Positions 35,855-43,941 of a stretch of 64,000 nucleotides of DNA are shown piece after piece; position 1 is the stretch's first letter, and each line of letters starts with the position of its first letter. The position numbers were made by a program, and so were the translations under genes. The DNA lies in contig JADJYQ010000001.1 of the NCBI GenBank assembly GCA_016719615.1, forward strand, positions 222,501-286,500, given 5' to 3'. The notes beneath the pieces are model-generated. The model worked only from the letters and a program-made list of their open reading frames with translations, had not been told where the DNA came from and did no database searches. Source of the DNA: Saprospiraceae bacterium. GTDB lineage: Bacteria > Bacteroidota > Bacteroidia > Chitinophagales > Saprospiraceae.

Positions 35855-37002
35855 TTGAGCGGATTTTTTGGTTCCAGCAGCATTATTGCGGCTTCTTCAC
35901 CAACCAAACTTGCCAATGCAACTCCCATGCCTCCCAAACGAACTGCTACTCCGATGTGATCGGAGATCATTTTTATGATGGGACTTTTAACGGAACCTAA
36001 ACCCATGATGCCTGTCCAATTTTGAATGTATATATAATTTGTATTTTGAAATATATGATTTTCCGCAAACTGCAATAATTGGCTTTCAATAAGCGGATTG
36101 ATTTGAAATTCGGTAGTGTATTCTTTTTCCGGATCCCAATTTCTCCCACCTCCAATCAATAAATTTCCATCAATGTTGCGAAAATAAATATATCCTCTGT
36201 CTACATGAAAACAACCCTTTAGAAGTAAAGGTTTGGAAGGTTTTAAGATCAACACGGAATTTCTTGCTGCTTGAACAGCTAATTCAGAAAAATATTGTTT
36301 TGCAAATCCATTGACACAAAATATCATTTGCCTGCAATAAAAGTCAACACCTTCGGCAAGTTGGATTTCAACAAGTTGTTCAGATTCATTCCACTTTTTG
36401 ACATTCATTCCATACAAAATGTGGCCGCCCATTGAACGATAAATTTCATGAAGACAGTTTAATGTTTTTACCGGATCTATACTTGCTTCATAGGCGTTGC
36501 AAATAATTCCTTCAAAGCCTTTTAGTCCGAATTTTTCCACCAGATCGTCTCTGAAATAGAAATAATCTTTGAGTCCGGTGACATTTTCAATTCCTGAATT
36601 AAGAATATCCAAAGTTTCTTGAGAAATGGATTCGAATTCAGTGTTTTTTAACAGCAGCTCATAACCTCCATCTGGATGGTAATCAATTTGAGATTTGTTT
36701 GTTCTTTCAATCAGTTTTTGAATGCCGCGATACCTTTGCGAGAACAAACTAAAAACTTCGGAAGCGGGTCTGCCTTTGAGATCATCTAGTAATTCGCTGG
36801 GACTTCCAAAGCATGCAAAGCCTGCATTTTTAGTACTTGCGCCATGAGGTATGGAATGCCTTTCCAGGATCAGGACCCTGAGGTTTTGGTTTTTTTCAAG
36901 TAGGGAAATTCCCGTAGAAAGACCTACCAAGCCTCCCCCAACAATGGTTACATCCACATTTTCAAAATATGCTTTCCGTTCCCAAAAACTCAGCGTATGC
37001 AT
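35851..37002 (-). CDS. FAD-dependent oxidoreductase (DAO family)
   Basis: 383 residues. Rossmann FAD-binding motif VTIVGGGLVGLSTGISLLE at 17-35 with the acidic strand end VLILERHSIPHGASTKNAGFACFG, the typical D-amino-acid oxidase/glycine oxidase-like pattern. The C-terminus has GYIYFRNIDGNLLIGGGRNW and NWTGIMGLGSVKSPII, the second FAD-contact region. The substrate is probably an amine or amino acid but cannot be named. First gene of a run with the OstA-like and BatE-like genes (four-base overlaps). A TATTTTTG -7 box is 14 bases upstream. Confidence 0.85.
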   Translation of the reverse strand: MHTLSFWERKAYFENVDVTIVGGGLVGLSTGISLLEKNQNLRVLILERHSIPHGASTKNAGFACFGSPSELLDDLKGRPASEVFSLFSQRYRGIQKLIERTNKSQIDYHPDGGYELLLKNTEFESISQETLDILNSGIENVTGLKDYFYFRDDLVEKFGLKGFEGIICNAYEASIDPVKTLNCLHEIYRSMGGHILYGMNVKKWNESEQLVEIQLAEGVDFYCRQMIFCVNGFAKQYFSELAVQAARNSVLILKPSKPLLLKGCFHVDRGYIYFRNIDGNLLIGGGRNWDPEKEYTTEFQINPLIESQLLQFAENHIFQNTNYIYIQNWTGIMGLGSVKSPIIKMISDHIGVAVRLGGMGVALASLVGEEAAIMLLEPKNPLK

Positions 37003-37016
37003 TCCGCAAAAATACT

Positions 37017-37024
37017 CGAATAAA
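37017..37024 (-). promoter_or_regulatory. -7 box for the oxidoreductase-OstA-BatE-like run
   Basis: TATTTTTG followed by CGG on the minus strand, 14 bases upstream of the ATG at 37002. Confidence 0.5.
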
Positions 37025-37080
37025 ATACCTGAATCAGGATGGATTCATCAGGAATAGGTATTTTCGACCCAAAATCTATT

Positions 37081-37511
37081 ATGATACAACGCATACAAAC
37101 GATATGGTTATTATTGGCAGCCGGCTGTTTTTTAGCCCAATGGATGCCAGCTTTAGTGCTTGCAAGCACTCCATCAGAAGGTTTAGGGGTGTTTGCAGAT
37201 AAGGTATTTTGGAGTGGCGAGAGTTTTGTTGTTCTGATGGGTTCGGGTGTTTCAGGAATTCTCGTTTTGATATCTGTTTTATATAAAGAACGCGTCATGC
37301 AGATTTTACTCGTAGCAGTCTCCAGTTTGATTCAAATGATCATGGGGGTAGGAGTTCCTTTTACATGATCCAAAAAGCCGGTAAGATCAACCAATTTGAA
37401 CCGGGAATTGGGTTATGGTTATCCGGCATCGGGCTTTTCATGTGTTGGCTTGCTACGCGTTCTATTAGAAAAGACGAAGCATTAGTGAGATCGATGGACA
37501 GACTTCGTTAA
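37081..37511 (+). CDS. DUF4293 membrane protein, with an apparent frameshift
   Basis: About 143 residues when joined. DUF4293 proteins are small four-helix membrane proteins of Bacteroidota with unknown function, typically starting MIQRIQ and ending KDE..VRS.DRLR; both ends are present (MIQRIQTIWLLLAAG and IRKDEALVRSMDRLR). The frame breaks at 37359-37362: VGVPFT-stop in one frame, while one extra T in the T4 run gives VPFYMIQKAGKINQFEPGIG and then WLSGIGLFMCWLA. The ATG at 37081 is preferred over an earlier start at 37039. The next gene begins 12 bases after the stop. Confidence 0.8.
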
Positions 37512-37523
37512 TTATCAATTGGT

Positions 37524-38147
37524 TTGGACACTTTTTCTACTCAGACTGCCTTAATTATTTTTATCAAAAATTCCATTCCGGGAAAAGTTAAAACCAGAAT
37601 TGGAAGTGTTTGGGGCGATGTAAAAGCGCTCGAAATTTATTTTGAACTTCAGCGAATAACAAGAGCCGTATGTGATGAATTTGAAGGGCCAAAATACTTA
37701 TATTACAGTGATGGTATCTCACCAACAGATGATTGGGATCCATCCATTTATAATAAAAATGTGCAATCAGGAGAAGAGTTGGGAGATCGAATGTATCAAG
37801 CATTCAGCAACGTTTTGGACAGGCATCCAAAAGCCATAATTATTGGAAGTGATTGTCCTTATCTTCAATTAAATGATTTCCTGGAAGCTGAAAAAAAATT
37901 GGAATCAAGAGATCTGGTCATTGGCCCTGCTGGCGATGGCGGTTATTATTTATTGGCTTTGAGACATCCCTATCGTGAATTATTTGACGGTGTTCCCTGG
38001 AGTAAGTCTGAGGTATTAAAAACAAGCCTGCAAATTGCCGGAAAACTAGGACTCAAAACAAGCTTCCTAAGAACACTGTGGGATATAGACCTTCCAGACG
38101 ACTGGACGATTTATCAAATGTTGCAAAAGGAGATGAGGAAACGTTAA
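37524..38147 (+). CDS. DUF2064 / TIGR04282-type glycosyltransferase
   Basis: 207 residues of the GT-A nucleotidyl/glycosyl-transferase fold. Motifs: ALIIFIKNSIPGKVKTRIG (nucleotide-binding start), AIIIGSDCPYLQLND (metal-binding Asp region), DLVIGPAGDGGYYLLAL, LWDIDLPDDW. The family is named for arsenosugar biosynthesis, but no arsenic genes are nearby, so the label only indicates the fold. It starts with TTG at 37524, with no in-frame ATG upstream before a stop, 12 bases after DUF4293, so it is probably translated by coupling. Confidence 0.8.
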   Translation: MDTFSTQTALIIFIKNSIPGKVKTRIGSVWGDVKALEIYFELQRITRAVCDEFEGPKYLYYSDGISPTDDWDPSIYNKNVQSGEELGDRMYQAFSNVLDRHPKAIIIGSDCPYLQLNDFLEAEKKLESRDLVIGPAGDGGYYLLALRHPYRELFDGVPWSKSEVLKTSLQIAGKLGLKTSFLRTLWDIDLPDDWTIYQMLQKEMRKR

Positions 38148-38222
38148 AAATATGAGCTGGAGCAAGCTTTTTATTGAATGAGCATATAGTTTCTGTATCT
38201 TTCGGCTTTAAAGATTTTTTGC

Positions 38223-39248
38223 ATGAAATTTTCATTTTGTCTGTTTTTTATAAGTCTGGGTCTGTGTATCGCTTTTAAAGCCAATGCTCAGGATCTACAT
38301 TTTACCCAATTTGAATTTACACCTGTATTGATGAATCCGGGCCAAACCGGAAACTTTAATGGAACTTACAGGATCAGCGGACTCTATAGAGATCAATCTG
38401 TATCTCCGAGTGGCTTTACCGCAGATTTTAAAACGCCCTACATTACAATAGATGTAAATTTTGGATTTGCTTTTCGAAAAAAGGACTGGACTTCATTGGG
38501 GGTAAGTTTGTTTGACGACCGTTCGGGAGATATCAATATTGGTAAAGGTGGATTTTTAGCTTCTGGTGCTTACCATTTCGCTCTTGGAGGGGGTGATTTA
38601 GCTCTGGGTGCTCAATTTGGGAGTATTAGTTTTAGCACTAAAAATCCTGAAAAAGCAATTTTTTACGATCAACTTCAAACCGGAAGTGGAAGTTCACAAG
38701 ATTTGCAAAAATTACAACAGGGAAAAGGAAGTTACAATGATCTTTCTGCGGGCTTGGTCTTGACCACACCCTTGAGTGTTAAAAAACATTCCTTAAAAAT
38801 GGGATTTGCATTAAATCACCTGAATAAACCAACGGTGAGTGTATTGGGATCTGGCGGAGATAAATTAGGAATGTTACTCAATGTTCATGGTTCTTTACAA
38901 TATCATTATAACGAGAAAATTGATTTCATTCCAACTGTTTATTTCAGAAGTTTGGAAAAAAATAAGGAAACCATTGGGCAATGCATGGTCAGCTACCTAT
39001 TTAATGTGGAGAAAAAAGTTCGCTTAAATGCGGGTTTGGGTTATCGATTTGGAGATGCAATACAAATTATGGCCGGGATGGATTATGGAAAAATCAAAGC
39101 ACAAATCGGATACGATCAAACTATTGGCGATTTAAAAGATGCCAAAGATCCTGCTGGTTTTGGTGCCCTTGAAATCGGGATAAGCTACACAGGTGCGATC
39201 ATTAAAAAGCCAAACCCTAAACCAAAAGTATTTTGCCCTCGTTTTTAA
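38223..39248 (+). CDS. PorP/SprF-family T9SS outer-membrane protein
   Basis: 341 residues with a signal peptide (FCLFFISLGLCIAFKANAQ). The family pattern is clear: DLHFTQFEFTPVLMNPGQTGNFNGTYRISGLYRDQ, WTSLGVSLFDDRSGD, LALGAQFGSISFS, SLKMGFALNHLNKP. It is predicted to be a 14-stranded beta-barrel that, in gliding or adhesin systems, anchors type B cargo at the surface. Two type B cargo proteins occur in this window. The PorE-like gene follows 60 bases later. Confidence 0.92.
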   Translation: MKFSFCLFFISLGLCIAFKANAQDLHFTQFEFTPVLMNPGQTGNFNGTYRISGLYRDQSVSPSGFTADFKTPYITIDVNFGFAFRKKDWTSLGVSLFDDRSGDINIGKGGFLASGAYHFALGGGDLALGAQFGSISFSTKNPEKAIFYDQLQTGSGSSQDLQKLQQGKGSYNDLSAGLVLTTPLSVKKHSLKMGFALNHLNKPTVSVLGSGGDKLGMLLNVHGSLQYHYNEKIDFIPTVYFRSLEKNKETIGQCMVSYLFNVEKKVRLNAGLGYRFGDAIQIMAGMDYGKIKAQIGYDQTIGDLKDAKDPAGFGALEIGISYTGAIIKKPNPKPKVFCPRF

Positions 39249-39308
39249 TCATATTCTTCTAAAATCTGTATGCTAAAGATTTATTCTTAATCAGGAAAAT
39301 TGAGTTTT

Positions 39309-41423
39309 ATGAATTCTAAATGGATTTTTTCTTTTATAGCCTTGACAATTTCTTTAATGGCTTTACATGCCCAGCCGGCTACCGGAAATACTCCGGATGC
39401 TTTAGTGCGCTCCGGAGATGAGCAAATTGAGAAAGGTCAGTATTACAGGGCGCTTGAGCAATATGAGAAAGCCTATAAGGAATTTAAAGAACGCGATATT
39501 GCCGTAAAAATCGCAAAGGCTCATTTATTGTTAAGAGATTATAACAAAGCTTCTATATGGTTTGGAAGGGTGTTGTCAAGGGATCGCGCAAATAAATACA
39601 ATGCCTATAGATTTGATTATGGTGTCGCATTAAAAATGAATGAAGCTTATACAGAAGCAGCTGAAGAATTTAAAAAATATCTCGAAACCGGATCTGATGA
39701 TGCTTTAAAAAAACAAGCACAAATTGAATTGGAAGGTATCGAACTTAGAGCTCAATTGAAAGAGAATGTCGGCATTGAAGTTAAAAATGCTGGCAAAAAT
39801 ATAAATACACCGGAATCTCAAAATGGACCGGCCATTGATCGCGAAGGAATTTTATACTTTGGATCACTGGACGCAAAAGATGAAAAAAAATCCAAAAAAG
39901 ACGATAAGAAAAAGGATGATAAGAAGAAGTCTGGCAAAGAAGGCGAGGATGAGCCAGCTAAAGAAGATGCTCCCGGTTCAGAAGACGATCCCGCAGCATT
40001 TATGAAAATCTACAATGCTTCGTTTTCTGAAGGAAAAGGTTGGCAAAAAGCAGAAATACTTCCTGAACTCATTAATCGCAATGGATATCATAGTGCGAAT
40101 GTGAGTTTTTCAAAAGACGGTCAAACTATGTTTTTTACGAGAGCCGTGTCGGAAGGTGGTTTTATGGAAGAAAGTAAAATTTATGCTTCATCAAAAACAG
40201 CTACCACCTGGAGTCCTGCCATTGAAGTAAAAGGGGTGAATGGAGATTTTCTGGCAAGACACCCCGTAGAAGGTGAACTTTATGGTAGCAGGGTTTTGTT
40301 TTTTTCAGCGAATATTCCCGGAGGCAAGGGTGGTTTTGATCTATATTATGCAAACAAAATCGGCGAAGCGGAATACAGCGCACCTGTGAATATTGCAGGA
40401 TTAAATACAGAAGCTGATGAATGGAGCCCTTACATGCAAGAAGGCACATTATATTTTAGTACCAACGGTTTGCCTGGAATTGGCGGTTTCGATGTATTTC
40501 AATCGAAATGGACCGGTTCAGATTGGACAAAGCCTGAAAATATGGGAATGCCGGTCAATTCTAGTGTCGATGATTTATTTTATAAATTAAGTCCGTCCGG
40601 AGACCGCGCTGTCATTGTTTCAAACAGGGCACATCCGGATTCGAAATCATTAAAAAGTAAAACCTGTTGCGATGATATTTACTTTATTGAAAAGCGGAAA
40701 CTGGTCATCGATTTGACAACCATCGTTTTGGATGAAAAGAAAAAGGGAATTAAGGGAGCCACTGCCCAATTGATCGAAATGAAGACCGGAAAAGATGGAG
40801 AAATTCAAAGTAAATCAAATTCTCAGGGCAATGAAATTTCACATCTATTGGATAAAGACAGATCCTATAAAGTCGTAGTAAGTAAAGATGGCTTTTTCCC
40901 GGCTGAGTTCGAATTAAATACGGTAGGCATCGAAAAAGATCAAAGTATAAAAAAGGAAGTTGTACTTCGCGTGTTACCACCCGAATCAGATGTGGAAATT
41001 GTAACGATAAATGAACCCATCCGATTGAATAGCATCTATTACGATTTTGATGATGATAAAATACTACCTGATGCTGAAAAAGATTTGGCCTACCTGAAAG
41101 AATTAATGGACAAGTATTCAGATATGGTGATTGAATTGAGTTCGCACACCGATTCAAGAGGAATTGATGATTATAATGAGAAACTTTCCCAACGCAGAGC
41201 CAATTCCGCTAAAAAATGGCTGATGACTAAAAAAGTTAGTGCACAACGCATAGTTGCCAAAGGTTATGGAGAAGAAAAAATTCTCAATCATTGCAATAAC
41301 GGCGAAGAATGTACGGAAGAAGAACATCGTTTTAACCGTCGCACTGAATTCAAAATCCTTTCTGGTCCGACGACTATTGAAGTCAGAAAGGAAGTTATGA
41401 ATAAAAAGGGAAAAGGAAAATAG
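39309..41423 (+). CDS. PorE-like OmpA-family protein (TPR - WD40-like - OmpA)
   Basis: 704 residues from the ATG at 39309. Signal peptide (FIALTISLMALHAQ), TPR-like repeats (about 25-140), a long Lys/Asp/Glu-rich linker (about 190-225), PD40 beta-propeller repeats (VSFSKDGQTMFFTRA, TEADEWSPYMQEGTLYFSTNG), a carboxypeptidase-regulatory-like domain, and a C-terminal OmpA domain (YYDFDDDKILPDAE, LSSHTDSRGIDDYNEKLSQRRA) that binds peptidoglycan. This architecture is that of PorE, which links the T9SS core to the cell wall. Pairing with PorP/SprF is usual. Confidence 0.9.
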   Translation: MNSKWIFSFIALTISLMALHAQPATGNTPDALVRSGDEQIEKGQYYRALEQYEKAYKEFKERDIAVKIAKAHLLLRDYNKASIWFGRVLSRDRANKYNAYRFDYGVALKMNEAYTEAAEEFKKYLETGSDDALKKQAQIELEGIELRAQLKENVGIEVKNAGKNINTPESQNGPAIDREGILYFGSLDAKDEKKSKKDDKKKDDKKKSGKEGEDEPAKEDAPGSEDDPAAFMKIYNASFSEGKGWQKAEILPELINRNGYHSANVSFSKDGQTMFFTRAVSEGGFMEESKIYASSKTATTWSPAIEVKGVNGDFLARHPVEGELYGSRVLFFSANIPGGKGGFDLYYANKIGEAEYSAPVNIAGLNTEADEWSPYMQEGTLYFSTNGLPGIGGFDVFQSKWTGSDWTKPENMGMPVNSSVDDLFYKLSPSGDRAVIVSNRAHPDSKSLKSKTCCDDIYFIEKRKLVIDLTTIVLDEKKKGIKGATAQLIEMKTGKDGEIQSKSNSQGNEISHLLDKDRSYKVVVSKDGFFPAEFELNTVGIEKDQSIKKEVVLRVLPPESDVEIVTINEPIRLNSIYYDFDDDKILPDAEKDLAYLKELMDKYSDMVIELSSHTDSRGIDDYNEKLSQRRANSAKKWLMTKKVSAQRIVAKGYGEEKILNHCNNGEECTEEEHRFNRRTEFKILSGPTTIEVRKEVMNKKGKGK

Positions 41424-41480
41424 AAGACTTATCTAAGGGGCAAACCAGTTCAGTTCGCTTTAAGTATATCCTACCTTTTT

Positions 41481-41966
41481 ATGAAGATTTATTTAACCGA
41501 AAATTTGTGGAAATGCTATAGAAGCATAATGTTTTTCATTACTATTTGTTTTCTTTTTACAGATTGTACTGGAAGTAAATCAATGATCCTGGATGCTCAA
41601 ACAATAGACACCGCAAATTCAGTTGTAGAAGAAGCCATGCAAGTCGTTTCTCCATCTTCTGCACATATTTTATTTGATTCGAGCAATTATCATTTTGGCT
41701 CCGTAAAACAAGGTGGCATCGTTTACCGGGAAATACTTTTTACCAACGATGGAGGATCAGATTTGGATATACAATTAATATCAGCCTGCGAATGCACGCA
41801 ATTGGAATGGCCACAATTACCAATTAAACCTGGTGGATCAGGAATCATAAAAGTACGATATGACAGTAAGGACAAATCCGGGCCCCAAATTGTGGATATT
41901 GAGGTATTGGCCAACACCACTCCCGAAATGAGCTACACTAAGTTCTTCATACACGTCAATCCTTGA
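41481..41966 (+). CDS. DUF1573 lipoprotein
   Basis: 161 residues. The N-terminal hydrophobic stretch ends in a lipobox-like LFTDC, so lipidation is likely. Residues about 70-160 form one DUF1573 Ig-like unit (YHFGSVKQGGIVYREILFTNDGGSDLDIQLISACECTQLEW), with the usual Cys pair region CEC. Function unknown; it is a common Bacteroidota envelope protein. It is downstream of porE by about 55 bases and possibly cotranscribed. Confidence 0.85.
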   Translation: MKIYLTENLWKCYRSIMFFITICFLFTDCTGSKSMILDAQTIDTANSVVEEAMQVVSPSSAHILFDSSNYHFGSVKQGGIVYREILFTNDGGSDLDIQLISACECTQLEWPQLPIKPGGSGIIKVRYDSKDKSGPQIVDIEVLANTTPEMSYTKFFIHVNP

Positions 41967-42189
41967 GTCCTAAAGTTATAAGCTGATAGCTAAAAGTATT
42001 GAGAGGATGGATTTGAGAGCAAATAGAAGGAAGGATTATTGATACTAGATTTTGGATTTAGATTATAGAGTTTCAATTGTCAATGCCTAAACTGAGTCGG
42101 GTCAAGATTTCACCATTCTTCCTCTTTTAATTACTTCCTATGTCTATGCCTGAAATAGGTTGACCAAAATCTGGTCAAAAGTCAACCGA

Positions 42190-42600
42190 ATGGAATCCAA
42201 AAATAAGCAAAAATTAAGCCTAAAAGTGCAACGTGTTTTTAGTGTAGAGATACGCCGCAAGACAGTTCGAGATGTAGAACGAGGCAAATGCACAATTCTT
42301 CAAGCATCCAATGAGTTAGGAGTGAGCCAGGGCAGTATATACAAATGGATTAACCAATATAGCTTATATTTAAAGCAAAGTAAGCGCATGGTAGTCGAAG
42401 ATAAAAGTGAGGCATATCGTAGTAAAGAATTGGAGAATAAATTGAAGGAAGTTGAAGCTATGTTGGGTCGTAAGCAAATGGAAATTGAGTTTTTAAATAA
42501 GATGATTGAAATTGCGAATGAAGAATTCAAAATTGATATTAAGCAATCTGTAAAAAAAGACTTTCGAATGGTATCGAATCAACAAAGGAATAAAACATAG
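42190..42600 (+). CDS. IS3-family transposase OrfA
   Basis: 136 residues, start at the ATG 42190 (an in-frame TTG lies in the terminal repeat). Helix-turn-helix region VRDVERGKCTILQASNELGVSQGSIYKWINQY, then a leucine-zipper-like helix (SKELENKLKEVEAMLGRKQMEIEFLNKMIEIANEEF). The end may be misread: adding one A to the A7 at 42552-42558 would end orfA in VKKRLSNGIESTKE and place orfB in the -1 frame expected for IS3 slippage. Confidence 0.85.
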   Translation: MESKNKQKLSLKVQRVFSVEIRRKTVRDVERGKCTILQASNELGVSQGSIYKWINQYSLYLKQSKRMVVEDKSEAYRSKELENKLKEVEAMLGRKQMEIEFLNKMIEIANEEFKIDIKQSVKKDFRMVSNQQRNKT

Positions 42601-43540
42601 ATATAAACTGAAGGAAATTAGTGAACTGGCCGGAATAAGCAAACAGGCACTCTGGAAAAGCCGGATTAAAAATGCAAAACAAGACAAGTTCATAAAATCA
42701 GTAGTTGATCAACTAAACGAAATACGAAAAATACATAAAGTAATGGGTTGTAGAAAGATGTATTATAAAGAAGAAAATCAATGGCCAGTTGGAAGAGATA
42801 AGGTAATTGAAATAGCGAATGCCAATGGCTTTAAAATGCGTAAAAAACGCAGTATAGTTAGGACTACGTGGAGCCAGGCAGAAGTCTATCCCAATTTAAT
42901 CGAAGGAATGCAGCTCAATGGTCCTAACCAGGTATGGCAATCTGATATCTTTTTATTTTAAGGCTGGGCAGATCAACTATTATGGAGTAACCATCGAAGA
43001 TGTGTATACAAGAATATTGAAAGCGTTACATATGTCACAAAGCTTAGCAGCCAGGCATACAGTGATAGCTTTGCAAAATGCAATAAAATCCACATCAAAT
43101 AAAGAAGAGATAATAGGTTGCATATTTCATTCAGACAGAGGCAGTCAATATAAAGTAAAGAATTAAAGGAATTAATTCGAGAAAGTAAAATGAATCCAAG
43201 TATGTGTCTAAATCCTCAAGAAAATGCCTATGTAGAAAGAATACAAGGAACAATAAAGAACGAATATTTGAATGAGTATGAAATAACCTCAAAAAATATC
43301 ATGCAAATGAGTAATAAAATAAAATTCTGGTACAACGAACAAAGGCCACATAAAAGCTTAGGAATGTTAACACCTAAAAACTTTGAAAACCTTGTTAAAA
43401 ACTTGACAGAAAAAGACAGGCCTAAAATGATTATAAATCAAGGAATTAAAGAGTTTTCAACAGAAATTTGTGAAATTAACAAAAAGAAAAAAGAAGCAAA
43501 AAAGAAAAACTTATCATCATCATCACTATCTTTAATTTAA
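42558..43540 (+). pseudogene. IS3-family transposase OrfB, broken by frameshifts
   Basis: The pieces together form a full DDE transposase of about 325 residues: KTFEWYRINKGIKHRYKLKE..., QVWQSDI (first Asp), YYGVTIEDVYTRIL, CIFHSDRGSQY (second Asp), NAYVERIQGTIKNEYLNEY (Glu), WYNEQRPHKSLGMLTPKNF. The frame changes at a T5 run (42950-42954, apparently one extra T) and again after HSDRGSQYK (43152-43154, apparently one A short). No independent start codon is seen; OrfB is normally made as an OrfAB fusion. It is either decayed or misread at homopolymers. Confidence 0.75.
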
Positions 43541-43577
43541 CTTAAAAAAAGTCAACCTATTTCAGGTAAGGACACTA

Positions 43578-43941
43578 TTTAATCCTTGCTCCTTGCACCA
43601 TAATCTTTAATCCATGCTCTGCGCTCTTATCCAGCATAATTTAACGTATATAAGCCAAAATATGACGTATATTATTGAATGATATATATTTATACATATA
43701 ATTATCTATATATTAGAATTTCAGCGGTTTATAAACACTCAGGGTAAACCCTGATTTTTTAAAATAAATGCTCTAAAATTTGGAGAACTGATCATACCCG
43801 GCTTAACTTAGTGGCGTATTAATTCCCTTTGTTACTTTAGATCGGTTCCGGTCTAATGCCTCAATCACTATATCTGGTTAGAACTTTTCGACTTAGCCAG
43901 TATATATCGATCATTTTGAAAACTATTTAAAATTAAAGATC
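43578..43941. other. Gene-free AT-rich spacer before the haloperoxidase-like gene
   Basis: No gene seen. It begins with low-complexity words (CTTGCTCCTTGCACCATAATC) like those at 13390-13440, followed by a very AT-rich stretch (43640-43720) suitable for a promoter, though I cannot fix the boxes. Confidence 0.5.

Larger units (their letters stand above)
42141..43574 (+). mobile_element. IS3-family insertion sequence with 3-bp target duplication
   Basis: 1434 bp. The ends begin TGTC and share CCTGAAATAGGTTGAC within a 24-bp imperfect inverted repeat (42141-42164; inverted at 43551-43574). The trinucleotide CTA is duplicated on both sides (42138-42140 and 43575-43577), the size expected for IS3. 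It encodes orfA and a frame-broken orfB. Confidence 0.9.

Noticed and set aside
37039..37080. Upstream extension of the DUF4293 gene
   Set aside because: The family begins at MIQRIQ, so the ATG at 37081 is used.
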